A stretch of DNA of 64,000 nucleotides from AP-15 sp963789025 (GTDB lineage: Bacteria; Pseudomonadota; Alphaproteobacteria; ATCC43930; CGMCC-115725). Every line of letters starts with the position of its first letter. Position 1 is the stretch's first letter. Below, piece by piece: positions 52,264-60,681 of the stretch. The stretch spans positions 1 to 64,000 of the forward strand of contig CAWBIT010000009.1 of NCBI GenBank assembly GCA_963789025.1, in the 5' to 3' direction. Both the position numbers and the translations under genes were made by a program. Below the pieces are notes generated by a model, which saw only the letters and a program-made list of their open reading frames with translations, searched no databases and had not been told where the DNA came from.

Positions 52264-52896
52264 TTGACGTTGCTCGATCTTGATCGCCTACGGGCGGCGC
52301 CACTGTGCCGCGACCCATTCGACTTTGTCGTCGTCGAGAATTTTGTGGACCGCGACGAGCTGAGCCCCCTCGTCGCCGATTTCCCGCCCGTCCCCGGTCA
52401 CGGCAGTTTCCCTGTCGAAAGCCTGGCATGCGGGCCTGTCTTCTCTCGTCTGGTTGCCGCCTTGACCGGGCCGGCGCTGCGCAATGCGGTCGCGGAAAAA
52501 TTCGGTCTCGACCTCGGCAGCCGCCCGACGATGGTGACGGTGCGCGGCAGGAGCGACGGCAAGGACGGTCGCATTCACACCGATTCGGAAAGCAAGATCA
52601 TCACATTGCTGCTCTATCTGAACGGCGCCTGGGACCGCCCCGAGGGCCGTTTGCGGCTGCTGCGCGGTCCCGACGACATCGACGATTATGCGCGAGAGAT
52701 CGTACCGCTCGCCGGCACCATGCTGGCGTTTCGCCGCAGCACCCGCTCATTCCATGGGCATCGCCCGCATGTCGGCGAGCGCCGGATGGTTCAGCTGAAC
52801 TGGGTGACCGAGCCGGGTGTTGTACAGCGTGAGCTCAGCCGCCACCGCTGGTCGGCTCGCTGGAAGGCGCTCAACCCGTTTGCGCCGCAATCCTAA
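52264..52896 (+). CDS. 2-oxoglutarate/Fe(II)-dependent dioxygenase-like protein
   Basis: A TTG at 52264, five bases after GGAGG, gives 210 residues. No ATG is available in frame near the start. The iron-binding triad is seen as RIHTDSESK (His and Asp) and SFHGHRPH (distal His), with the 2OG-binding Arg region ERRMVQLNWV. The N-terminus reads PFDFVVVENFVDRDELSPLV, typical of prolyl-hydroxylase-like families. The substrate is unknown. The gene lies between cobS and the PagL-like gene and may be transcribed with the latter. Confidence 0.82.
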   Translation: MTLLDLDRLRAAPLCRDPFDFVVVENFVDRDELSPLVADFPPVPGHGSFPVESLACGPVFSRLVAALTGPALRNAVAEKFGLDLGSRPTMVTVRGRSDGKDGRIHTDSESKIITLLLYLNGAWDRPEGRLRLLRGPDDIDDYAREIVPLAGTMLAFRRSTRSFHGHRPHVGERRMVQLNWVTEPGVVQRELSRHRWSARWKALNPFAPQS

Positions 52897-52990
52897 CGCC
52901 CGAGGCGGGGGGGTTGGCGTCGGGCGAGAAATCAATTAACTGATTGCGCGATATCAGATGGGCGGTATACGCGGATTGAGAATAACGAAA

Positions 52991-53554
52991 ATGGTGCGAA
53001 TGCGCGGCTCCTTGATTGGGGCCGCTATGCTTGTTGCCGCTGTCCCGGCTGCAGCGCCAGCGCAGACCCAGGTGGTCGACGAATTCAAGTTTGGCGTCCT
53101 CGCCCATGACGTCGGACTGTTCGACAGCCACGTCGAATCGGGGTCGGACATCAATTTCGAGATGCTGTTCACCCCGCCGGAATTCTTTCGCGTGATCGGG
53201 TCGCCGCGGCCCCATCTCGGCGGTACACTTAACACTGCGGGCGCCACAAACACCGGGTATTTCGGCCTGACCTGGGGGATCACGCTGATACAGAACCTGT
53301 TCGGGTGGGGTGGCAGTGTCTTCGCGAATGGCAGCCTCGGGGGCGCTCTGCAGGACGGCTATACCGACAGCGCCCCGCCAGACCGCAAAAAGCTCGGCTC
53401 GACCGCCCTGTTCAGAGAAAGCGCCGAACTCGGTTATCAGCTGACGCCCACTGTCAGCGTATCGGGGTTTGTCTGGCACATGTCGAACGCTAATCTGGCG
53501 CCGCACAATGCCGGGATCACCGACGCCGGCGCACGGCTCGGCTTCAAGTTCTAA
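52991..53554 (+). CDS. PagL-type lipid A 3-O-deacylase (acyloxyacyl hydrolase family)
   Basis: An outer-membrane beta-barrel esterase that removes the 3-O acyl chain of lipid A. Signal peptide: RGSLIGAAMLVAAVPAAAPAQT. The catalytic stretch GFVWHMSNANLAPHNAGI contains the His-x-Ser pair followed by Asn. Barrel strands end in aromatic residues, and the C-terminal is GARLGFKF with terminal Phe. ATG at 52991 gives 187 residues; ATG at 53000 is also possible. With hldE it points to a modified LPS. Confidence 0.88.
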   Translation: MVRMRGSLIGAAMLVAAVPAAAPAQTQVVDEFKFGVLAHDVGLFDSHVESGSDINFEMLFTPPEFFRVIGSPRPHLGGTLNTAGATNTGYFGLTWGITLIQNLFGWGGSVFANGSLGGALQDGYTDSAPPDRKKLGSTALFRESAELGYQLTPTVSVSGFVWHMSNANLAPHNAGITDAGARLGFKF

Positions 53555-54254
53555 CGCGCGTTCCAATCAACTTGCATCGCCTGGCCAGAGCGTCGTCCAC
53601 GGGCTTGACCCGCGGATCTCCGAGATGGCCGGGGTCAAGCCTGGCCATGACGAATATACGAGGCGATCCTGTCTGATTGGATACCGCTCTAGCGCTCTCC
53701 CTCTTCCTCCCCGCCGACGCTGTTTTTGCTGTTTCTCCATCAAATTATCAGCCACCGATGTCATCTGCTCGGCAGAAATCCTGGGATTCCGGCCGGAATG
53801 GGCCTGAAGAACAGCCACCGCCGTCGCTGATCCTGGCTGATATCCGCTGTTTTGAAACGGCATGTTCGGGTTGGGGCACCACAGTATTGTCAATACAAAT
53901 TATCATAGCACGCTAGTGAGAAAATAGCAAATACAATTCTATTTTTCTCACTAACCAGCTTCAAGATCGACCCAGCCGTCACGGACCCGCTGAACAGGTT
54001 TTCGCGCATCCCGCTAGCGCGATCTGGTCGATAAAAACGAACCAATTCGTCATTTGAGGTTTCAGAGACTGGCTACAAGCATTTAATGAACTCAATGTCT
54101 TGTAATGGTATGTTGCAGTTTCGCCACGCTGAGACGAAAAGACCACGTAAGCAGCAAAGCTTTCTTGATCGACCCCCGCCCCTGCATATCATGGCGTGAG
54201 AGGCGCGAGCGTCCTTTGCTCGGCTGACTGCAACCTTTGATTTCCGGGGGAGCA
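53555..54254. other. Gene-poor region with hairpin and repeat, upstream of the porin gene
   Basis: 700 bases with no convincing protein gene. A repeat-like inverted segment (GGGCTTGACCC...GGGGTCAAGCC) occupies about 53600-53645. A minus-strand frame at 53567-53893 (108 residues, MPFQNSGYQPGSATAVAVLQ) is possible but runs into the repeat. An A/T-rich tract with a long hairpin is at 53914-53953. The porin promoter should lie near the right end. Confidence 0.5.
53914..53953. promoter_or_regulatory. Long A/T-rich hairpin
   Basis: TAGTGAGAAAATAG is mirrored by CTATTTTTCTCACTA with an 11-base loop, giving a stem of 14 pairs plus one bulge. No T-run follows, so it is not an ordinary terminator. It lies 300 bases upstream of the porin start in an A/T-rich pocket. 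It could be an operator, a double-strand binding site or the end of a lost element. Confidence 0.5.
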
Positions 54255-55856
54255 ATGATCAGAAAGCGGAATATCGGCAGGGTGGCGGCGATTGGGGGTA
54301 TGACCGCGGCGGTCGCGCTACTGATGGGCTTGCCGGCGGCGAGTGCCGACGAGCTGGCGGATTTGCGCGCCAACCAGGAGCTGCTTCAGCGCCGGATCGA
54401 CCAACTGGCGCAAAACCCGCCCGGGCCCGGTATTGGCGTTCCCGGGGCCTACGGCGCGCAGGCACACCCTGGTGAAATGGCCATCCAAGGCAGCTTCCCG
54501 CGTTCCTTCTTGATCCCGGGCACCGACACGTCGATCCGCGTCGGTGGGTTTATTGACGAGACCTTCGACTATTACTTCCAGGGCGGCCCGGTAAACGGCC
54601 CCCAAAACACGACCGTCGGGGCCACCGGCAATTTGGAGTCGATGCCGCTCAATGTGCATTCCAACTCGATAGTCTCGGGCTTCCCGACGCCGGGTAATCT
54701 CGTGCCGGTGCAGGTACAAAACTCGCGCGGCAACGGCGTGTTTTTGCAGAGCCCGCGGGAAACACGCCTCAACGTCGAGACGCGAACGCCGACCGCCTGG
54801 GGCAAGTCAAGGACTTTCATTGAGCTCGACTTTGCCGGATGCAGCAATTTCACCTGCAGCGCTGCGACGACGGTCTCTGATAGCTTGAGACCGCGGTTGC
54901 GATATGCCTATGGCACCCTTGGCGGTTTCCTTGCCGGGCAGGCTAACTCGAATTTCTCCGACCCCGATGCCAACGCAGAAACGCTCGATTTCGGCGGTCC
55001 TACCGGCCAGGCCGGTGTCGTCCGCATCCCTCAGGTCCGTTACACCTATAACGGGCCATATGGCAGCGCCTGGTCGATCTCGGCCGAAACCCCGGAGACC
55101 GACCTCGTCACACCGGCCGGCAATGTGTTTACGGACACCGCCCTCGGCCAGAACCCGGTGACCAGCGGGACGACAACGGGTTGCGTCGCCAACGGAATCA
55201 CGATCAGCGCGGTCGCGGGGTGTGCCTTGGCCTTCAATCCCACCAAGTCCTCGGCGCCCGACGTAACCTTCGCCTCGTACTGGTCACAGCCTTGGGGCCA
55301 TGTCGATTTTCGTGGCGTGGTCCGTCCGACACTCACAGTCAACGACGGCCATTTCATCGACAGGAGTTTCGTCGGCGGCGGCGGCGGTGTATCCGGCGAC
55401 GTCAAGCCCGGCTGGTTCGGTTGGGAGAAGGACGACTTCCTGTGGCAATTCACCGTCGGCAATGGCCTCGGCCGCTATCTGAACGATGGTTCCGGTGCGG
55501 CGTTGGCGACAAATTTCCTGTCGCCGCCGGCTACCGCGGCGGCGGCGGCGAACATCCTCGTCAAGCCGGTAAGTGAGTTCGGCTATCAGCTCGGCTATCA
55601 GCACTTTTGGTTGACGAATTTGCGGTCGACCGTTGTCTACGGCTATTCTTATTTCGGTTATCCCACACAGCTGATCGGGCCGACGCAGTCGATCGTCTCG
55701 AACAAGCAGCTACAGACCGCCCACGCCAACCTGATCTGGAGCCCGGTCGCGTTCATCGATGCGGGCATCGAATACACATGGGGGCAGCGCGAGACCGTCT
55801 CGAACATCAAAGGTCAACAGCAAGCACTGATCGGCAAATTCAGGGTCAAGTTCTAG
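54255..55856 (+). CDS. Outer-membrane porin, DcaP-like family
   Basis: A 533-residue beta-barrel protein. ATG at 54255 follows GGGGGAGCA. Signal peptide MIRKRNIGRVAAIGGMTAAV is followed by a short coiled coil (DELADLRANQELLQRRIDQL) that may trimerise, then DTSIRVGGFIDETFDYYFQG and RETRLNVETRTPTAWG. Many alternating strands follow, ending in an aromatic C-terminus (GKFRVKF). This resembles DcaP and related diffusion porins. Two Cys pairs (CSNFTC and CVAN...GC) are unusual for a porin. Confidence 0.88.
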   Translation: MIRKRNIGRVAAIGGMTAAVALLMGLPAASADELADLRANQELLQRRIDQLAQNPPGPGIGVPGAYGAQAHPGEMAIQGSFPRSFLIPGTDTSIRVGGFIDETFDYYFQGGPVNGPQNTTVGATGNLESMPLNVHSNSIVSGFPTPGNLVPVQVQNSRGNGVFLQSPRETRLNVETRTPTAWGKSRTFIELDFAGCSNFTCSAATTVSDSLRPRLRYAYGTLGGFLAGQANSNFSDPDANAETLDFGGPTGQAGVVRIPQVRYTYNGPYGSAWSISAETPETDLVTPAGNVFTDTALGQNPVTSGTTTGCVANGITISAVAGCALAFNPTKSSAPDVTFASYWSQPWGHVDFRGVVRPTLTVNDGHFIDRSFVGGGGGVSGDVKPGWFGWEKDDFLWQFTVGNGLGRYLNDGSGAALATNFLSPPATAAAAANILVKPVSEFGYQLGYQHFWLTNLRSTVVYGYSYFGYPTQLIGPTQSIVSNKQLQTAHANLIWSPVAFIDAGIEYTWGQRETVSNIKGQQQALIGKFRVKF

Positions 55857-56024
55857 AGCGGTTTTCGACGGAGTCGACGGACTCGGCGCGCATCACCCCC
55901 ACCCCGACCCGCCCCCATCGAGGGGGCGGGAGTACAAATAGGAGTACTGATACAGCCCTCCCCCTTGATGGGGGAGGGTTTGGGAGGGGGTGAGCGAGGT
56001 GCAATTTGATTGGAAACCGCTCTA
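55853..56024. repeat. Palindromic repeat with AGAGCGGTTTTC / GAAACCGCTCT ends
   Basis: Outer ends TAGAGCGGTTTTC and GGAAACCGCTCTA are inverted. Inside are CACCCCCACCCCGACC and CCCTCCCCC...GGGGGAGGG palindromes and a small GTACAAATAGGAGTAC. The left end coincides with the porin stop codon. The inner part resembles units at 17378 and 57582. Confidence 0.7.
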
Positions 56025-56047
56025 ACGCAATAAAATCCAACCTTGGA

Positions 56048-56076
56048 GGCCCGTCGGCTGTCGGCGGGCCTTCTTC
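56048..56076. terminator. Hairpin terminator between the porin and LysR genes
   Basis: GGCCCG and CGGGCC arms enclose TCGGCTGTCGG, followed by TTCTTC. It is likely to serve the porin gene and, by symmetry, the convergent LysR gene. Confidence 0.6.
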
Positions 56077-56134
56077 ATTGGACCTGGGCTTGCGGCTTCT
56101 GCGGTGCGGTCGGGCGGAGTTCGCAGCCGGTGGG

Positions 56135-57103
56135 TCACAGGCCGGCGGCGACCTCCCGCAAGACATTTCGTAGCCAGGCGACGGCGCGGTCCTCGCCATG
56201 GTCGCGGTGCCACAATGCCATGATGTCGAAGGGCGGCGACGTATAGGGGGGTTCGAACAGCTGGAGGCGGTATGGCTCGGCGAAGGCGGCCGCCAGACGG
56301 CGCGGCAGCGGCGCCGCCATGTCGGACTGGCTGACCACTGCAAGGGCGGCCGGGAAATGCGGCGTCGTCAGGCCGACCACGCGGCGTAATCCGCGCGCCG
56401 CCAGCGCGCCTTGCAGCAACCCGACTTCGCTGCGGGTGACCAGCCGTTCGAGGCCATGATCGCTGACATAGCCGTTGATCGCATGCTCGTCTTCTCCGGT
56501 ACCGGAGATGATCAGATGCGACAGTGAGGCAAGGCGTTCGAGGGTCAGTTCGCCGCCCGCCGCCGGGTGGTCGGCGCTCAATACCCAGACCCGGGTCTCC
56601 TGAAACAGGGATTCAGATACAAATGGCTCCGGCACTCGTCTGAAGCTGCCGATCGCTATATCGACGCGGCCCGCCAACAGCGCCTCGGTCACCCCCATGT
56701 TGCTCGGCCGGATCCTGAGTTCGGCATTCGGGGCTAGAGCGCGGATCCGGGCAACAAAACCCGGCATCAGAACGGTGCCGACATACTCGCCGCAGGCGAC
56801 CGTGAAACGGCGCTCCGTCAGTTCCGGTACGAATTCGGTCGGCCCGAGAGCCAGCTGAAGCTGCAACAGCCCCTCGCGGAGCCGCGGCGCGATTTCGGCG
56901 GCCCGCGGCGTCGGCCGCATGCCATCTGCCACCCGCACAAACAGTTCATCGTGGAGCACATAGCGCAGCCGGTTCAGCGCATGGCTGATCGCCGACTGGC
57001 TCAACCCGAGCCGCTCTCCGGCGCGCGTTACGCTGCGTTCCTCGATCAAGGTGTCGAAGACCCGCAACAGGTTCAGATCGAGCGAGTGAAAATGCAGATC
57101 ATT
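56135..57103 (-). CDS. LysR-family transcriptional regulator
   Basis: A 322-residue regulator. The N-terminal winged helix (LDLNLLRVFDTLIEERSVTRAG, RLGLSQSAISHALNRLRYVL) is followed by two periplasmic-binding-like effector domains (RRFTVACGEYVGTVLMPGF, ALLAGRVDIAIGSFRRV, LPRRLAAAFAEPYRLQLFEPP). ATG at 57103 (MNDLHFHSLDLNLL) is preferred over one six codons upstream. It is divergent from the small secreted-protein gene, 90 bases away, which is its most likely target. The effector is unknown. Confidence 0.92.
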   Translation of the reverse strand, partial: NDLHFHSLDLNLLRVFDTLIEERSVTRAGERLGLSQSAISHALNRLRYVLHDELFVRVADGMRPTPRAAEIAPRLREGLLQLQLALGPTEFVPELTERRFTVACGEYVGTVLMPGFVARIRALAPNAELRIRPSNMGVTEALLAGRVDIAIGSFRRVPEPFVSESLFQETRVWVLSADHPAAGGELTLERLASLSHLIISGTGEDEHAINGYVSDHGLERLVTRSEVGLLQGALAARGLRRVVGLTTPHFPAALAVVSQSDMAAPLPRRLAAAFAEPYRLQLFEPPYTSPPFDIMALWHRDHGEDRAVAWLRNVLREVAAGL

Positions 57104-57192
57104 CATGCGTGCGATGCACAATTATCATTGGCGTGCAAGGGCGATTTGGGGCAACCTCTCGTCGAGCCAACTACGGATCTGGAGACGCCGCC

Positions 57193-57495
57193 ATGTCGAG
57201 CTTGCTAAAATCGACCGTTCTGAGTTTAGGGGTATTGGCCGGCACCGCGGCGGTTGCGCTGGCCCAGTCGGTTACGTCGCTGCCGCCGAGCAGCCCTGCG
57301 ACGGCTTCGGCAGTTACAACGCCCTCATCTGCCCCTTATGCAGCCGACAAGTGGCAGCATCCCTATTCGACGTCGGTCGGCCCGCAGCCAGGATCACACT
57401 CCTCGGGCAAAGACGAACATTATCAGGCGACCGAGGGCGACAATGCCCCGAGCCGCCATCCATACACCTCTACTCTTGGTCCTAAGCCAAACTAG
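57193..57495 (+). CDS. Small secreted protein with two HPYxTxxGPxP motifs
   Basis: A 100-residue protein of no known family. A clear signal peptide (MSSLLKSTVLSLGVLAGTAA, then VALAQS) leads to a low-complexity Ser/Pro/Thr segment. Two copies of a short motif follow, HPYSTSVGPQPG and HPYTSTLGPKPN, separated by SHSSGKDEHYQATEGDNAPSR. ATG at 57193 has GGAGACG upstream. It has its own strong terminator and faces the LysR gene, which may control it. Confidence 0.75.
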   Translation: MSSLLKSTVLSLGVLAGTAAVALAQSVTSLPPSSPATASAVTTPSSAPYAADKWQHPYSTSVGPQPGSHSSGKDEHYQATEGDNAPSRHPYTSTLGPKPN

Positions 57496-57536
57496 CACTC
57501 GCGCGGCGCACCCGCGCCAGTATTTCGGTTGTTCGA

Positions 57537-57565
57537 GACCCGCCGGCCCGTCCGGCGGGTCTTTT
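57537..57565 (+). terminator. Rho-independent terminator of the small secreted-protein gene
   Basis: GACCCGCCGG and CCGGCGGGTC form a perfect 10-bp stem with a CCCGT loop, directly followed by TTTT. Confidence 0.88.
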
Positions 57566-57581
57566 GCGTTTAGGCTGCGGC

Positions 57582-57725
57582 AAGCCCCTCACCCGCCTCG
57601 CTGCGCTCGGCACCCTCTCCCGCAGTGCGGGAGAGGGGCCATGAGCCCACGATCTAAAAGCTCCTCGCCCGCACCGCGGGAGAGGGGGGACCGAGCCCGA
57701 AGGGCTTGGTGGGTGAGGGTAGCGT
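57582..57725. repeat. Palindromic repeat (CCCCTCACCC...GGGTGAGGG)
   Basis: Outer ends CCCCTCACCCGCC and GGTGGGTGAGGG are inverted. Inner CTCTCCCGCAGTGCGGGAGAG is a perfect hairpin and CCGCGGGAGAGGG a half-copy. The family is related to the units at 17378 and 55853. Confidence 0.75.
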
Positions 57726-57847
57726 CGCTGGGCGAGAGCGCAATGGGCTGCGGATCAGGCCGGCAGACAACCGGAGCTTGATGCGGCGGTTCGGTCGGGA
57801 GCAGATTGGGCCGGGCTAATGACGCCTGCAGGCGAGGGAGGCTTCGG

Positions 57848-59098
57848 GTGGAGACGCAGTTCTACGACAACCTCGAGACACGCGATCCGGCTGAGCGCGA
57901 AGCGGGTTTGATGTCGGCGCTGCCGCAGATCGTTGCCGCAGCGAAGGAGCGCGCGCCGGCCTATCGCCATCGGCTCGCCGGGGTTCGTCCGGAAGGTGTC
58001 GTCGATCGGCGCAGCTTGGCCGAATTGCCGCTGACCCGCAAATCCGAACTGATCGAGCTGCAGCGGCAGAACCCCCCGTTTGGCGGCTTGACGGCGGCGC
58101 CGATGTCGGCCCTCCGACGCGTCTTCGTGTCGCCCGGGCCGATCTACGAACCGGAGGGCCGGCGGCCGGATTACTGGCGCTTCGCGCGCGCCCTCTTCGC
58201 CGCCGGGTTCCGCGCCGGCGATCTGGTGCACAACACCTTCTCCTATCACCTGACCCCGGCGGGCGCGATGGTCGAGAGCGGCGCCGAGGCGCTCGGCTGC
58301 CCGGTGATTCCGGCCGGCACCGGCCAGACCGAGCAGCAATTGCGGACGATCGCCGATCTGCGGCCGGTCGGGTATGTCGGGACGCCGTCCTTCCTTAAAG
58401 TCCTGCTCGACCGCGCGGTGAGCGAGGGCGCCGACGTTTCCTCGCTGAAGAAGGCGCTGGTCGGGGCGGAAGCCCTGCCGTCGGCGCTGCGCGCCGAATT
58501 CCGCAGCCGCGGGCTCGGCGTGCTGCAGTGCTACGGGACCGCGGATATCGGCATCATCGCTTATGAGAGCATGAGCCCGGGGGGCGAGCTTTGCGAAGGC
58601 ATGGTGGTCGATGAGGGGATCATTCTCGAGCTGGTCCAGCCGGGCACCGGAGAGCCGGTGGCTCCCGGCGAGGTCGGTGAGGTCGTCGTAACAACATTGA
58701 CGCCCGAATATCCGCTGATCCGCTTTGCCACCGGTGATCTGTCGGCGATGCTGCCGGATGCGAGCCCATGCGGCCGGACAAACCATCGGATCAGGGGGTG
58801 GCTCGGGCGCGCCGACCAGACCACCAAGGTGCGCGGCATGTTCGTGCACCCCGAGCAGGTCGCCGATGTTCTGCGGCGCCACAAGTCGATCATCCGCGCC
58901 CGCCTCGTCGTGGAGCGGCCACGCAACACCGACGAGATGACCTTGTTGGTCGAGCTCGGCGAAGGGGCGGAAGATCCGGCACGCATCGCCGAAACCCTGC
59001 AGATCGTCACGAAAATGCGCGGCACGGTCAGCTGCGTGCCGCAGGGCAGCCTGCCCGCCGACGGCAAGCTGATCGAGGATCGACGGCAATTGAATTGA
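57848..59098 (+). CDS. Phenylacetate-CoA ligase-like adenylate-forming enzyme
   Basis: A 416-residue acyl-adenylate enzyme resembling PaaK. GTG at 57848 gives VETQFYDNLETRDPAEREAG. Recognisable parts are FSYHLTPAGAMVESGAEALGCPVIPAGTG, GTPSFLKVLLDRAVSEG, QCYGTADIGIIAYE (core), and the C-terminal domain RIRGWLGRADQTTKVRGMFV with HPEQVADVLRRH. No paa genes are nearby, so phenylacetate is not assured. The substrate may be another aromatic acid. A strong small-RNA-like region follows. Confidence 0.88.
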   Translation: METQFYDNLETRDPAEREAGLMSALPQIVAAAKERAPAYRHRLAGVRPEGVVDRRSLAELPLTRKSELIELQRQNPPFGGLTAAPMSALRRVFVSPGPIYEPEGRRPDYWRFARALFAAGFRAGDLVHNTFSYHLTPAGAMVESGAEALGCPVIPAGTGQTEQQLRTIADLRPVGYVGTPSFLKVLLDRAVSEGADVSSLKKALVGAEALPSALRAEFRSRGLGVLQCYGTADIGIIAYESMSPGGELCEGMVVDEGIILELVQPGTGEPVAPGEVGEVVVTTLTPEYPLIRFATGDLSAMLPDASPCGRTNHRIRGWLGRADQTTKVRGMFVHPEQVADVLRRHKSIIRARLVVERPRNTDEMTLLVELGEGAEDPARIAETLQIVTKMRGTVSCVPQGSLPADGKLIEDRRQLN

Positions 59099-59139
59099 GA
59101 TCTCCCGAGATTGAAATTCACTGAAAGGTCACAATTTTT

Positions 59140-59281
59140 TCAAACCGGCGTCCCAATCGACACCCCATATGGTATGCGTAAGGTTGATCCTTACGGGTTT
59201 GTCCCCCAAACCTCGTACTCGGTCGAGCAATTCGACCGTGGCCACGCGGCTCCGGTTTTCCCCCACCGGAGCCGCTTTTTT
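59140..59281 (+). ncRNA. Candidate structured small RNA with four tandem hairpins
   Basis: The spacer before ccmA folds into four adjacent perfect hairpins: CGTAAGG-TTGAT-CCTTACG (59177-59195), GGTTTG-TCCCC-CAAACC (59196-59212), CGGTCGA-GCAAT-TCGACCG (59220-59238), and an 11-bp terminator stem with T-tail (59246-59281). The first three have five-base loops, and two loops are C-rich. Such regularity is unlikely by chance. The 5' end is unknown. C-rich loops recall alphaproteobacterial sRNAs that pair with Shine-Dalgarno sites. A 62-codon frame across the region was judged less likely. Confidence 0.6.
59246..59281 (+). terminator. Strong rho-independent terminator before ccmA
   Basis: GCGGCTCCGGT and ACCGGAGCCGC pair perfectly over 11 bases with a TTTCCCCC loop, followed by six Ts. 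It ends 14 bases before the ccmA start, so it separates the upstream transcript from the ccm genes. Confidence 0.92.
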
Positions 59282-59295
59282 GCCCGCCGAGCCAG

Positions 59296-59958
59296 TTGAC
59301 CGAACCCGATCTGGTCGCCGAGGCTCTCGGTTGCCGCCGCGGCGAACGCTTGGTCTTTGCCGGGCTGTCGTTTCGCCTGCCGGCAGGAGGCGCTTTGCTG
59401 CTCACCGGAGCCAACGGCAGCGGCAAGACCAGCCTGTTGCGTGTTCTCGCCACATTGATCACGCCGGCCAGCGGCCGTCTTCTCTGGGGCGCTGCGCCAG
59501 TCGAAGCCGAGAGCGCCGCCTATCGTGCTCAGCTCGACTTGGTCGGCCATCAGGATGGCGTAAAACCCGGTCTTACGCCGCGCGAAACCCTGGCCTTCTG
59601 GGCAGCGCTTCGGGGTCGGGAGTTGAGCCGAGTGTCGCGCCTTCTCGACGCAGCGCTTGACGCATTTGCCCTCGACCGGGTTGCCGACTGGCCATGCCGT
59701 TGGCTTTCCGCGGGCCAACGTCGGCGGGTCGCGCTCGCCCGTCTGGTCGTGGCGCCGAATTCGATCTGGCTCCTCGACGAACCGGCCAGCGCGCTCGACC
59801 GTGAAAGTCAATCACGACTCGAACATGCGATCGCCGAGCATCGTGCCGCAGGCGGACGCGTCGTCGTCGCCAGCCACACGCCGATCGACATCGGCGCCGC
59901 CACCGCCATTACCCTCGATGCCTTTGCTCCGCTCCCGGACCATGCCGCCGCCGGCTGA
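59296..59958 (+). CDS. ccmA: Haem exporter ATP-binding protein CcmA
   Basis: The ATPase of the CcmABCD complex, which releases holo-CcmE. The TTG at 59296 (MTEPDLVAEALGCRRGERLV) gives 220 residues. Walker A LTGANGSGKTSLLRVLATL, signature WLSAGQRRRVALARL, and Walker B SIWLLDEPASALDRES are intact. The usual ribosome site is not obvious, and the terminator immediately upstream leaves only 14 bases of leader, so ccmA either has an unusual promoter or depends on readthrough. Confidence 0.93.
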   Translation: MTEPDLVAEALGCRRGERLVFAGLSFRLPAGGALLLTGANGSGKTSLLRVLATLITPASGRLLWGAAPVEAESAAYRAQLDLVGHQDGVKPGLTPRETLAFWAALRGRELSRVSRLLDAALDAFALDRVADWPCRWLSAGQRRRVALARLVVAPNSIWLLDEPASALDRESQSRLEHAIAEHRAAGGRVVVASHTPIDIGAATAITLDAFAPLPDHAAAG

Positions 59959-59960
59959 GG

Positions 59961-60626
59961 ATGGCGGCGTTTCTCGGTCTCTTCCGGCGCGATCTGAGCC
60001 TCGCCTTGCGCCAGGGCGGCGACACCGGTCTCGTCGTCGGGTTCTTTATTCTCGCCGTCGTGCTGTTCCCGTTCGGCGTCGGTCCCGAGCCGGAAGTTCT
60101 GCGGCGCATTGGCGCCGGCATCATCTGGGTGGCGGCACTGCTGGCGGCTCTGTTGTCGCTCGACCGCCTGTTCGAGGCGGATTATCAGGACGGCGAACTC
60201 GACCTGCTGGTCCTGTCGAGCCTGCCTCTCGAGCTCGCGGTGCTCGCAAAATGCGCGGCGCATTGGGTGGCAACCGGTCTGCCGCTGGCGCTGACCAGTC
60301 CATTTCTCGCGCTCTTGGTCAATCTCGATCCGGGGTCGATCGCGACATTGTTCGCAAGCTTGTTGGTCGGCACGCCGGCGCTGAGCCTGATCGGCAGCGT
60401 CGCCGCGGCATTGAGCCTGGGGGCCCGGCGCCAAGGCGTCGTGCTGTCGCTCCTGGTGCTGCCTCTCTACATCCCGCCGCTGATCTTTGGCGCCGGCGCA
60501 GTCGAAGCGAGCGCAGCCGGCAGCGGCGCTCGCGCCTATCTGCTGATCCTGTGCGCGGTCACCTTGGCGGCTCTGGCGCTGTGTCCATGGGCGAGCGCCG
60601 CGGCCTTGCGCCAAGCGCTGGAGTAG
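59961..60626 (+). CDS. ccmB: Haem exporter membrane protein CcmB
   Basis: A six-helix membrane subunit of the CcmABCD ABC complex, 221 residues, beginning 2 bases after the ccmA stop. FRRDLSLALRQGGDTGLVVGFFIL, LLSLDRLFEADYQDGELDLLVLS and VLSLLVLPLYIPPLIFGAGA are family stretches. Operon position confirms the assignment. Confidence 0.94.
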   Translation: MAAFLGLFRRDLSLALRQGGDTGLVVGFFILAVVLFPFGVGPEPEVLRRIGAGIIWVAALLAALLSLDRLFEADYQDGELDLLVLSSLPLELAVLAKCAAHWVATGLPLALTSPFLALLVNLDPGSIATLFASLLVGTPALSLIGSVAAALSLGARRQGVVLSLLVLPLYIPPLIFGAGAVEASAAGSGARAYLLILCAVTLAALALCPWASAAALRQALE

Positions 60627-60681
60627 GCGCAGCATCACCGCCGCTGACTTGACGCATGATCGGCATTACATTTGAGCCGCG

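Noticed and set aside
53567..53893. Possible 108-residue minus-strand protein
   Set aside because: The C-terminal third is translation of a repeat, and there is no clear ribosome site or known family. Left as undecided non-coding.
57755..59089. 444-codon minus-strand frame opposite the PaaK-like gene
   Set aside because: The plus-strand frame carries adenylate-enzyme motifs. The minus frame is low-complexity and antisense.
59111..59299. Possible 62-residue protein upstream of ccmA
   Set aside because: It spans all four hairpins and the terminator and overlaps the ccmA start. RNA structure explains the sequence better.
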